Source: Hyphomonas sp.
Lineage (GTDB): Bacteria; Pseudomonadota; Alphaproteobacteria; Caulobacterales; Hyphomonadaceae
DNA: 64,000 bases
Direction of reading: 5' to 3'
NCBI RefSeq assembly: GCF_018402285.1
Contig: NZ_JAGYJH010000006.1
Coordinates: forward strand, 310,847-374,846
Each line of letters opens with the position of its first letter. Within the stretch, counting starts at the first letter, position 1. Positions 57,283 to 64,000 of the stretch are shown piece by piece. Both the position numbers and the translations under genes were made by a program. The notes under the pieces are model-generated. The model worked only from the letters and a program-made list of their open reading frames with translations. It searched no databases and was not told the origin of the DNA.

Positions 57283-57764
57283 TGCCCAAACGCGCCGCAC
57301 CGCCTGGTCCTGCATCTGCGCCTCTGCCACCAACGCCGGACCTTTACTTCCGCCTCTTCACCGAGATCGGGATTCTTGCCCAGCTATCGGGGAACCGCTT
57401 CGAGCGCGCGTTGCCCCATGGTCTCACTGTCGCGCAGTTCAGCCTGCTGCATCACTGCATGCGTCTGGGCGATGGCTGGACCCCGGCGCGTCTTGCCGCC
57501 GCCTTTCAGGTGACACGTGGCACGATGACCAGCACGCTGCAGAAGCTGGAGGCGAAGGGGTTCATCCGCATAGAGCCGGATACGGAGGATGCGCGATCGA
57601 AGCGTGTTTTCCTGACGGCGGCCGGGCGGTCTGCGCGAGAGGCTTCGCTTGGTGCGCTGATGCCGGATATTGCGCCGCTGCTGGGCGTGCTGACTCCAGC
57701 GGAAGTTACTGGCGTCCTGCCGGCGCTGGAAAAGCTTAGAGCCTGGCTCGACGCCAATCGTTAG
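57282..57764 (+). CDS. MarR-family transcriptional regulator
   Basis: A 160-residue MarR protein. The winged helix is FSLLHHCMRLGDGWTPARLAAAFQVTRGTMTSTLQKLEAKGFIRIEPDTEDARSKRVFLTAAG (about 50-112), with the DxRSKRV wing. It is translationally coupled to the nitroreductase gene and likely represses the operon through the palindrome upstream. The ligand is unknown; an electrophile or aromatic compound would be usual. The N-terminal 20 residues are Pro-rich and not conserved. The stop overlaps that of the convergent recF. Confidence 0.85.
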   Translation: MPKRAAPPGPASAPLPPTPDLYFRLFTEIGILAQLSGNRFERALPHGLTVAQFSLLHHCMRLGDGWTPARLAAAFQVTRGTMTSTLQKLEAKGFIRIEPDTEDARSKRVFLTAAGRSAREASLGALMPDIAPLLGVLTPAEVTGVLPALEKLRAWLDANR

Positions 57765-58873
57765 TCCGACAGGGCTGCGGCGCCTTCGGTGATATGGATG
57801 CGCTGGGCGCGGTCGCCGAAGGCTTCGAAGAGGAAGGCCTCTGTGCCTGTGAGCCAGGCCTGCCCGCCCAGAACCGTGAGTTCGTCGAAGAGGGCGGCGC
57901 GTCGGTCCGGATCAAGGTGGGCGGCGGCTTCATCCAGCAGCAGCAGGGGCGAAGGGCCCGAGCCGCCTGCCGAGAGGGCGGTTGCCGAGGCGAGCACCAG
58001 CCCGATCAGCAGTGCTTTCTGCTGGCCGGTTGAGGCTTCGCCGGCTGGCGCGGCGGTCGGGCGGTGGATGACGGTGAGGTCTGTGCGGTGGGGGCCCGAC
58101 AGGGTACGGCCTGCGCCGATGTCTCGGCGGCGGCCGCTGTGATAGGCGTCGACCAACAGGTCGAAGATGGTTCGGAAGTCTTCCCCCTTGAGGGCAGCGG
58201 CTTCAGCAGCGCCTTCCAGGGTGAGATCGGCTTTCGGGAAATGGCCTTCGGGGCGGGCGTCGATGGCGATCTGCAGGGCTTCGAGAACAATGGCGCGGTT
58301 GATGGCCATTTCGGTGCCGGCTTCAGCCAGGCGCGCCTCGATGGCGTCGGCCCAGGCGGGATCGACATGGCCGCGCTCGATCAGGGCGTTGCGTTCGGCC
58401 AGCGCCTTGTCATAGCGGGCGGCGGCTTTGCCATGAGCGGGGAGGTGGGCCATCACCAGCCTGTCGAAGAAGCGGCGCCGGTCAGACGCGCCGCCGCGGA
58501 ATACCCCGTCCATTGCCGGGGTGAGCCAGACGATGCGGACGCGTTCGGCAAGGTCGCCCGGCGAAGCTGAGGCGCCATCGATGCGGACATTGCGCTTGGC
58601 GCTGCCTGCCCCGTCGAGATGGATCGAGATCTTCTGCTCGTCGTCCAGCGTGGCGGCGAGCGCCCAGCCGCCGGGGGCATCGCGCCGGGTCATCTCTGAG
58701 AGCTGCGCGCTGCGCAGGCCCCGGCCGGGCCCGAACTGGCTGACGGCTTCCAGTAGGTTCGTCTTGCCCGCGCCATTGGCCCCATAGAGGCAGACATGGC
58801 GCCCATCGAGGCGCAGGGTGAGGCCCGCATAATTGCGGAAGTCCGTCAGGCTGAGGCGGGTCAGGGCGGTCAT
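57761..58873 (-). CDS. recF: DNA replication and repair protein RecF
   Basis: A 370-residue SMC-like ATPase. Walker A is YGANGAGKTNLLEAVS (about 33-48); the signature STGQQKALLIGLVLA and Walker B PLLLLDEAAAHLD are complete. LTRLSLTDFRNYAGLTL is the family N-terminus. It helps load RecA at gaps. It usually follows dnaN directly; here a small monooxygenase gene sits between. Confidence 0.95.
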   Translation of the reverse strand: MTALTRLSLTDFRNYAGLTLRLDGRHVCLYGANGAGKTNLLEAVSQFGPGRGLRSAQLSEMTRRDAPGGWALAATLDDEQKISIHLDGAGSAKRNVRIDGASASPGDLAERVRIVWLTPAMDGVFRGGASDRRRFFDRLVMAHLPAHGKAAARYDKALAERNALIERGHVDPAWADAIEARLAEAGTEMAINRAIVLEALQIAIDARPEGHFPKADLTLEGAAEAAALKGEDFRTIFDLLVDAYHSGRRRDIGAGRTLSGPHRTDLTVIHRPTAAPAGEASTGQQKALLIGLVLASATALSAGGSGPSPLLLLDEAAAHLDPDRRAALFDELTVLGGQAWLTGTEAFLFEAFGDRAQRIHITEGAAALSD

Positions 58874-58879
58874 GCCGTC

Positions 58880-59275
58880 TCAGCTGCCGGAGGGAAGTCC
58901 GTGCCCGCCCTGTGGCGTTGTCTCGGCGATGCGTTCCATGCCTGCAATAAGAGGCCGGGCTTTCCCGATAGCGGCCTGAACCTGCGGCAGGGCGAGGGAG
59001 GCCTTATGGCTGCCGGCATCGGTCCAGGCTTCTGTGACCCAGATGGTGGTTTCATCCGCCGGATCGCTGGCCACGATGTAGCTGAGGCAGCCGGGCATGT
59101 CGCGCAGGCCCTCCAGCAGGTAGCCGATAAGCTCGTCTCGCTTGCCGTCTGCTGCAATGAACTTGCCGATCAGGCCGTACATGCCCGTCTCCCTTGGTTC
59201 CGCATGGCCGGGCAATCCGGCGAGCGCAGCTGTGGCGAGCGCGCCGCCCATGAAGATGCGGCGGCCTGCTTCCAT
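58880..59275 (-). CDS. Antibiotic biosynthesis monooxygenase (ABM) domain protein with export signal
   Basis: A 131-residue protein. An N-terminal signal-like stretch (MEAGRRIFMGGALATAALAGLPGHAE) with Arg-Arg may be a Tat signal. The rest is a dimeric ABM ferredoxin-like domain: YGLIGKFIAADGKRDELIGYLLEGLRDMPGCLSYIVASDP, TIWVTEAWTDAGSHKASLALPQV. ABM proteins range from quinol oxygenases to haem-degrading enzymes, so the substrate is open. It lies between dnaN and recF with gaps of 3 and 6 bp, so it likely rides on their transcript. Confidence 0.8.
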   Translation of the reverse strand: MEAGRRIFMGGALATAALAGLPGHAEPRETGMYGLIGKFIAADGKRDELIGYLLEGLRDMPGCLSYIVASDPADETTIWVTEAWTDAGSHKASLALPQVQAAIGKARPLIAGMERIAETTPQGGHGLPSGS

Positions 59276-59278
59276 GTC

Positions 59279-60400
59279 CTACACCCGCAGCGGCATCACC
59301 ACAAAGCGGGCCGAGCCGTCGGATGGGTCGAGCACCAGGGCGGGCGAGGCCGGGTCGTTGAACATGAACTCCACATCGGGCGATTCAATCTGGCTGGCGA
59401 TGTCGAGCAGGTATTTGGCGTTGAAGCCGATTTCCATCGGATCGGCCTCATACTCTGCTTCGATCTCTTCATTGCCCGCGCCGGTTTCGGCATGGTTCAC
59501 CGCCAGGGTAAGCCGGCCATTGGAGACCGAGAGCTTCACCGAGCGCGAACGTTCGGCCGAAACGGTCGAGACGCGGTCAACAGCGGCCTCGAAGGCCTTG
59601 TTATCGACAGTCATCTTCTTGTCGTTCCCTTTGGGAATGACCCGGGCATAGTCCGGGAAGGAACCGTCGATGAGCTTGGAGGTGAGCACGGCGCGGCCGG
59701 CGCGCAGGATGATCTTGGTGTCGGAGACTTCGATCTCGACGTCTTCGTCGAGGCCATCGACGAGGCGGCGGGCTTCACCGACGGTCTTGCGCGGCACGAT
59801 CACGCCGGTGAGCTTTTCGGCGCCCTTGGGCGCTTTGAGCTCGGCCAGGGCGAGGCGGTGGCCATCGGTGGCAACGGTGCGCAGTACAGCAGAGCCATCA
59901 TCGGCCTTGGCGGCGTGCAGGAAGATGCCGTTGAGATAGTAGCGGGTCTCTTCGGTGGAGATGGCAAAGCGGGTCTTGTCGATCAGGCGGGCGAAGTCCT
60001 TCGCCGCGATCTTGAAGCTGACGGCGCCCTCATCGGGCGTCATGGTCTGGAAGTCGGCGGCCGGAAGGGTCGGCAGTTCGAACATCGAGCGACCGGCGGT
60101 GATGGTCAGGCGCTGGGACTCCGGGTTGAGCTCAAGCTCGACCTCGGCGCCCGAGGGCAGCTTGCGCACCACATCGAATAGCGTGCCGGCCGGGGCGGTG
60201 ACCGAGCCGGGCTTGGAAACCTTCGCCTCGGCGGAGTCTACCGCTTCGATGTCGAGGTCGGTCGCGGTGAGTTTCAGCGCGCCCTTGGTGGCCTCCAGCA
60301 GGACGTTGGAGAGGATCGGAATCGTCGTCCGGCGCTCGACAATGTTCTGGACATGGCTGAGGGCGTCCAGAAGGTCTCCGCGTTCGATCGTCAGTTTCAT
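59279..60400 (-). CDS. dnaN: DNA polymerase III beta sliding clamp
   Basis: A 373-residue three-domain clamp: MKLTIERGDLLDALSHVQNIVERRTTIPILSNVLLEA opens domain I, LPTLPAADFQTM and RYYLNGIFLHA fall in domain II, and domain III ends FVVMPLRV, where VMPLRV is the usual C-terminal clamp end (MPMRL-type). It tethers polymerase to DNA. dnaA lies 183 bp upstream on the same strand with a hairpin in between. Confidence 0.95.
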   Translation of the reverse strand: MKLTIERGDLLDALSHVQNIVERRTTIPILSNVLLEATKGALKLTATDLDIEAVDSAEAKVSKPGSVTAPAGTLFDVVRKLPSGAEVELELNPESQRLTITAGRSMFELPTLPAADFQTMTPDEGAVSFKIAAKDFARLIDKTRFAISTEETRYYLNGIFLHAAKADDGSAVLRTVATDGHRLALAELKAPKGAEKLTGVIVPRKTVGEARRLVDGLDEDVEIEVSDTKIILRAGRAVLTSKLIDGSFPDYARVIPKGNDKKMTVDNKAFEAAVDRVSTVSAERSRSVKLSVSNGRLTLAVNHAETGAGNEEIEAEYEADPMEIGFNAKYLLDIASQIESPDVEFMFNDPASPALVLDPSDGSARFVVMPLRV

Positions 60401-60492
60401 CGTCTCATCCGTTCTTCAAGGAGCCGGCCGGGCTCCGCTGCGTCGTCATCGCCGGTTTCTGTCTGGAGTCTGCTCCACCAGGCAAGGCGGGA

Positions 60493-60523
60493 ATCAGCCC
60501 GCTCCGGGCAGGAGCGGGCTGAT
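60493..60523. repeat. Perfect 13-bp hairpin between dnaA and dnaN
   Basis: ATCAGCCCGCTCC (60493-60505) pairs exactly with GGAGCGGGCTGAT (60511-60523) over a GGGCA loop. It follows dnaA and precedes dnaN. There is no T-run on the minus strand, so it may be a pause, processing or factor-dependent end site. Confidence 0.65.
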
Positions 60524-60583
60524 GAGCCTTAACGAAGTTGCAGGAAAAGCCAAGCGCCCGGCAGCCCGTGCGCTCAAAATGGC

Positions 60584-62035
60584 TCAGATTTGTCCGCTTT
60601 CCATCAACTCGTGGATGACGGCCTGAACCTTTGAAATGTCGCAGGCCAGTTCCTGGTCCTTGCCGAGGTCCCCATCCATACGCCGATAGGCGTAAAGGAC
60701 CGTTGTGTGATCGCGTTTGCCGAAGGCGCGGCCGATCTGCGGGAAGGATTTCCGGGTCATGGTGCGGCAGAGATACATCGCAATCTGGCGCGGATAGACA
60801 AAGCCACGCATCTTGCTGGGGCCTTCCAGATCGGATTTCGCGATCGGGAAGACTTTCAGCGTTGCCCGCTTGATCACCTCGATCGAAGGCTCGCGCTGCT
60901 CGCCGGCATGACGGCGGATGATGCGGTCAAGCATCTCCATCGTTGGCGCCCGCTCGCCGAAGCCGGCCTCCGTGTAGAGGCTCCACACGGCGCCGGTAAG
61001 CTCGCGGCCGGGACCGCGGATGCCGTTGTTGAGGCGCTGCATCATCTCCTCGGTCAGCACGAAGGCCGGATGGGTTTCGGCAATGTGGCCGGCAAGGCGC
61101 GTCAGGATTTCCAGGCGCATGCCGGAATCGGGCAGGGCGACCTCAACGGCGGTGGCACCCTTGATCTCGCTGCGCATGCGCTGGCCAAAGCCGGCCGTTT
61201 CACCCGGGGCAGAGTCGCCGACCAGGACAACCTGACCGCCATTGGAGGTCACTTCGCGGATGTTCTGATAGAGCTCTGCCTCGGTGCCAGGCTTGCCGGC
61301 GATGCGGTGCAGGTCGTCGATCAGCAGGATGGAGGCGGCGCGCAGGCGCTTTTTCAGATCGCCCGTGTCGCGCGCTTTGACGCCGTCGAGATAGGCCGAC
61401 ATGAATTCCTCCGCCGTCAGATAGACGATCTTGCGCGCCGGGTCGCGGCGGGCGGTCTCCTGACGGAGTGCCTGCATCAGATGTGTCTTGCCGGTGCCCG
61501 GAGGCCCGTAGATCAAGGTCGTTGCTGTGCCGGCCGGGAGGCCGGCCGCGATGCGCTTTGCCATCGTCACGGCGATCTCGTTGGACGGGCCGGTGACGAG
61601 CGTGTCGAACGTCATGGCCGGGCCTGCGCCGGTCGAAACGGCAGCCTGTGGCGCTTCCTGCACCTGAACAGCCGGAGCCGCCCAGGGGTCGTTGACGAGG
61701 TCGCGCAGATCGGAGGGCGCATTGCGCCAGCAGACAAGTTTCAGCGTGCGCTCTGCCGGGTCAGCGGCCGCCCACAGCTTCTCGATCACGCGCAGATGCT
61801 GGCTGCTGACGCGGTCGAATGCGAGCAGATCACGTGCGGCCAGAATCATCGCGCCGTCATGTTCGGCGACGAGGCGCAGGTCCTCGATCCAGCGGGAGAA
61901 TTCGGAACCGGCCACTTTGTCCCGCAGGACATCGCGTACATCATTCCAAATCATCTGACCTGTCGCTTCATAGGCGTCACCGCCCTGTGTCGTCTCAATT
62001 CCAAATGGCGAGACAGTTGTTTCGTTTCGGTCCAT
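60584..62035 (-). CDS. dnaA: Chromosomal replication initiator protein DnaA (divergent)
   Basis: A 483-residue initiator. Domain I is at about 20-95, domain II is short. The AAA+ domain has Walker A YGPPGTGKTHLMQAL (usual DnaA reads GxxGxGKTHL) and Walker B ILLIDDLHRIAGK, where most DnaA have IDDIQFIAGK. Domain IV has YPRQIAMYLCRTMTRKSFPQIGRAFGKRDHTTVLYAY, with FGKRDHTTV in place of FGGRDHTTV. It is unmistakably DnaA but less conserved than the Caulobacter protein. A GTG lies directly before the ATG at 62035. Confidence 0.93.
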   Translation of the reverse strand: MDRNETTVSPFGIETTQGGDAYEATGQMIWNDVRDVLRDKVAGSEFSRWIEDLRLVAEHDGAMILAARDLLAFDRVSSQHLRVIEKLWAAADPAERTLKLVCWRNAPSDLRDLVNDPWAAPAVQVQEAPQAAVSTGAGPAMTFDTLVTGPSNEIAVTMAKRIAAGLPAGTATTLIYGPPGTGKTHLMQALRQETARRDPARKIVYLTAEEFMSAYLDGVKARDTGDLKKRLRAASILLIDDLHRIAGKPGTEAELYQNIREVTSNGGQVVLVGDSAPGETAGFGQRMRSEIKGATAVEVALPDSGMRLEILTRLAGHIAETHPAFVLTEEMMQRLNNGIRGPGRELTGAVWSLYTEAGFGERAPTMEMLDRIIRRHAGEQREPSIEVIKRATLKVFPIAKSDLEGPSKMRGFVYPRQIAMYLCRTMTRKSFPQIGRAFGKRDHTTVLYAYRRMDGDLGKDQELACDISKVQAVIHELMESGQI

Positions 62036-62038
62036 CAC

Positions 62039-62587
62039 CGAGCCCCGTTTCTAATTATGATCGCTCATTACAGCCAGTACACGACACACCCGGCAGGCCC
62101 CCGCCTGAAACACAAAAAACTCTGTACCGGGACTAAATTGGCTGGTATGGAGAAATTATTCCCGGGGGATTTTTCTGGCAAGTACTAACTTTATTTGACA
62201 GCCGCATTTGGCGTGTTGACAACCGGGTACCTGAAAAAAAAACGGCAGAGATTCATATGACTGGCATCTGCAAAATTTTTTGAAGTGATCGTTCGCTTAC
62301 TTATGTTCGCATTTGTTCTGTCAATACGGAAAGCTTTCCATGGCCTGTGGAATACAGTTTTTTTGATGTCCCTCTGGCAGGGCTGCAACATGAGCGGGCG
62401 GCGCCCCTGTCACGGCATCATTAAGTCCGCTCCAGGCCCATCGGGCCGGAGTGACGGATTTGCAATCATAATGAGAAATCTACAGGGGCGCGCTGAAAAG
62501 CCGAAAGAAAAACCCGCCAGGCGCGTTACCAGGCGGGCTGTCTTTTCAGCTGCCCGGGAAAAGCCGGCAGCGGGCCTTGCGCTGGCC
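62039..62587. other. 549-bp region between dnaA and rpsT
   Basis: The most AT-rich stretch of the right part of the window, expected to hold the dnaA promoter. I see an A9 run (62233-62242), a GANTC site (62250-62254), two plus-strand TTGACA hexamers (62195, 62216) and one on the minus strand (62319-62324), and a hairpin CTCC-GGCCC/GGGCC-GGAG at 62430-62451. No good DnaA-box cluster is visible; TGTGGAATA at about 62346 is a weak match only. No gene is supported. Confidence 0.6.
62503..62540 (-). terminator. Rho-independent terminator of rpsT
   Basis: On the minus strand a CCCGCC / GGCGGG stem (plus-strand 62513-62518 with 62532-62537) is followed by TTTTTCTTTC. It begins about 50 bp after the rpsT stop and keeps rpsT transcripts out of the dnaA promoter region. 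Confidence 0.75.
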
Positions 62588-62851
62588 TCAGGCCATTGCC
62601 TTGACGCGGGCCGAAAGGCGCGAAACCTTGCGGGAAGCGGTATTCTTGTGGGTCACGCCTTTGGTCACGGAGCGCATGATCTCAGGCTGGGCCACTTTAA
62701 GGGCTTCCTGAGCAGCAGACTTGTCACCGGATGCAATCGCTTCCTCGACCTTGCGAACGAAAGTGCGCACGCGCGAGCGGCGGGCTTTGTTCACATCGGT
62801 GCGCGCAGCGATCTTGCGCACCATTTTCTTGGCTGAGCGGGTATTCGCCAT
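62588..62851 (-). CDS. rpsT: 30S ribosomal protein S20
   Basis: An 87-residue basic, helical protein with the S20 pattern: [39 protein letters not shown], then [41 protein letters not shown]. It binds 16S rRNA early in small-subunit assembly. AGGAG lies upstream. rpsT next to dnaA is common in alphaproteobacteria. Confidence 0.97.
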   Translation of the reverse strand: MANTRSAKKMVRKIAARTDVNKARRSRVRTFVRKVEEAIASGDKSAAQEALKVAQPEIMRSVTKGVTHKNTASRKVSRLSARVKAMA

Positions 62852-62968
62852 AACAAACTCCTGGCGCCCGGCGGGATCTCCCTCGGGCAGAAGGCGCGGA
62901 GATACATAAAGGGCCTGCAGGCGTCAACCGCCATCGTGACGGAAAAGCAGCCTTTTCACCTGCGCCGG

Positions 62969-63751
62969 TCAGCGGTCCCGGAAATGGGCCGAGCGCTTTT
63001 CGACATAGGCTTTCATGCCTTCCTTCTGGTCATCGGTCGCAAACAGCGACTGGAACAGGCGCCTCTCGAACTGAATCCCCTGTGAAAGAGGGGTTTCGAA
63101 GGCCGCATTGATGGCCTCCTTGGTCATCATGGCAGCGGCGCGGGGCATGGCGGCGATGGTGGTGGCGAGGGCCTTGGCCTCGGTCATCAGGTCGTCGGCA
63201 GGCACGATCCGGGCCACCAGGCCGCACCGTTCGGCCTCGTCAGCCTCCATCATGCGGCCGGTGAGGCAGAGTTCCATGGCCTTGGACTTGCCGACCGCGC
63301 GGGTCAGGCGCTGGGTGGCGCCGGCGCCGGGCATCACCCCGAGGCGGATTTCCGGCTGGCCGAAACGGGCATTGTCGCCCGCCAGGATGATGTCGCACAT
63401 CATCGCAAGTTCGCAGCCCCCACCGATGGCATAGCCGCCAACCGCTGCAATGATGGGCTTGCGGGCACGGGCAGCGCGTTCCCAGTTCCGGGTTATGAAG
63501 TCCTCGTAATAGGACTGCGGGAAAGTCTTGGCCTGGATCTCGCGGACATCAGCGCCGCCTGAGAAGGCGCGCTTGCTGCCGGTCAGGATCATACAGAGGA
63601 CGGTGTCGTCGGCCTCAAACCGGTCGAGCGCCTGGGTCAGCTCGCTCATCATCTCCTCGCAGAGGGCGTTGAGGCTCTCCGGGCGGTTCATCTGGATGAG
63701 GGCGTACCCTTCCTCGGTGTTCACTTCGGTGATGAGGGTCTTGTAGGCCAT
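62969..63751 (-). CDS. Enoyl-CoA hydratase/isomerase (crotonase family)
   Basis: A 260-residue crotonase. The oxyanion-hole strands are GSKRAFSGGADVREIQ and AVGGYAIGGGCELAMMCDI; the catalytic glutamates are found in GQPEIRLGVMPGAGATQRLTRAVGKSKAMEL, with Glu in PEI and the GAGGTQRL-type helix. It hydrates 2-enoyl-CoA in fatty-acid oxidation. It lies 117 bp upstream of rpsT on the same strand, the usual neighbour of rpsT-dnaA in this class. Confidence 0.9.
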   Translation of the reverse strand: MAYKTLITEVNTEEGYALIQMNRPESLNALCEEMMSELTQALDRFEADDTVLCMILTGSKRAFSGGADVREIQAKTFPQSYYEDFITRNWERAARARKPIIAAVGGYAIGGGCELAMMCDIILAGDNARFGQPEIRLGVMPGAGATQRLTRAVGKSKAMELCLTGRMMEADEAERCGLVARIVPADDLMTEAKALATTIAAMPRAAAMMTKEAINAAFETPLSQGIQFERRLFQSLFATDDQKEGMKAYVEKRSAHFRDR

Positions 63752-63916
63752 GACGGGTCCTTGAGGGGGAAGGCGGCTGCTCTGCTGCCGCGGTCTTTAT
63801 GGTGTGGAAGGGGTCGCTGCGGGCTCGTGTCGTTCAGGCCACAGGATGGGCCGGTCTGGAAAACGTGCAGTTAAAGATGCAGGGCGGGGCCTCAGCAATT
63901 GTGGCGATCTCGGGGC

Positions 63917-63928
63917 GGCGTATACGCC
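63917..63928. promoter_or_regulatory. 12-bp palindrome GGCGTATACGCC
   Basis: A perfect inverted repeat with a TATA centre, 165 bp from the enoyl-CoA hydratase start, in the non-coding right edge. It shares the GTATAC core with a second palindrome 51 bp further right. Confidence 0.4.
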
Positions 63929-63978
63929 TGCATGAACACTTTGTCACCCTGGGGGCTGCAGCTTGACTTGATATACGA

Positions 63979-63990
63979 TTGTATATACAA
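63979..63990. promoter_or_regulatory. 12-bp palindrome TTGTATATACAA, candidate GntR-type operator
   Basis: A perfect inverted repeat preceded by a related half TTGATATAC (63968-63976). TTGTATACAA-like sites are common for GntR/FadR-subfamily regulators. TTGACT at 63964-63969 could be the -35 of a rightward promoter whose gene lies beyond the window. Confidence 0.45.
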
Positions 63991-64000
63991 ATTTCTGATC

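Noticed and set aside
60707-62188. Plus-strand ORF of 493 codons opposite dnaA, and a similar one opposite dnaN (58796-60181)
   Set aside because: Both are shadows of clearly conserved minus-strand replication genes and have no recognisable domain.
62039-62587. Calling the dnaA upstream region an origin of replication
   Set aside because: No cluster of DnaA boxes or iterons is visible, and in related bacteria the origin is at another locus.

Overview
The window is a compact, GC-rich chromosomal segment of an alphaproteobacterium of the Caulobacterales/Hyphomonadaceae type, probably Hyphomonas-like. Evidence: a CckA hybrid kinase C-terminus at the left edge, a CtrA-type site (TTAA-N7-TTAA) inside, DUF3008 and DUF2333 proteins, a Cys-less alphaproteobacterial Fur/Mur, large TonB-dependent receptors, glutathione-based formaldehyde detoxification, and the order enoyl-CoA hydratase - rpsT - dnaA - dnaN - recF with gyrB about 10 kb away. 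The taxon is inferred from gene content, not from a search.

Layout. 1-9.7 kb: cckA end, lipoprotein phosphatase plus alpha/beta hydrolase pair, nitronate monooxygenase, rmuC, then def - small membrane ORF - fmt - GNAT - truA, and an acyl-CoA dehydrogenase/EthD pair. 9.7-16.9 kb: methionine gamma-lyase divergent from an Lrp regulator with a palindrome between them, then glnD - murJ - trpS. 17-23.7 kb: DUF2333 protein behind the CtrA-like site, nfu, RutE-like nitroreductase, and tsaB / Hsp70-like (reverse) / rimI / dienelactone hydrolase / fur. 23.8-28 kb: PQQ-type sugar dehydrogenase lipoprotein and a TonB-dependent receptor split by a frameshift. 28.2-30 kb: queC-queE-queD, with a QueD lacking the usual cysteine. 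30-42.6 kb: mscS, secreted orphan, pirin, recQ, ClpP-like protease, soluble hybrid kinase, patatin outer-membrane protein, tRNA with CAT anticodon, FAD oxidoreductase, secreted repeat protein, trxB. 42.7-51.6 kb: CDF metal exporter with His-rich N-terminus, VOC protein, DUF3008, gyrB, DEAD-box helicase, hemN. 51.6-57.8 kb: formaldehyde/electrophile cluster (fghA, GST-like, frmA-gfa-VOC-orphan) and a nitroreductase-marR operon behind a perfect 22-bp palindrome. 57.8-64 kb: recF, a small monooxygenase, dnaN, dnaA, rpsT, enoyl-CoA hydratase, and palindromes at the right edge.

Most of the window is housekeeping: replication and repair (dnaA, dnaN, recF, gyrB, recQ, rmuC), translation (def, fmt, truA, trpS, tsaB, rimI, rpsT, tRNA), nitrogen control (glnD), iron-sulfur assembly and iron response (nfu, fur), and cell-cycle signalling (cckA). 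I found no prophage, insertion sequence, CRISPR array or clear defence island, and no convincing wholly new system. The best leads are local: three regulatory palindromes beside plausible regulators, a divergent DnaA, a Tyr-for-Cys QueD, a 42-codon ORF coupled to def, and the broken TonB receptor.
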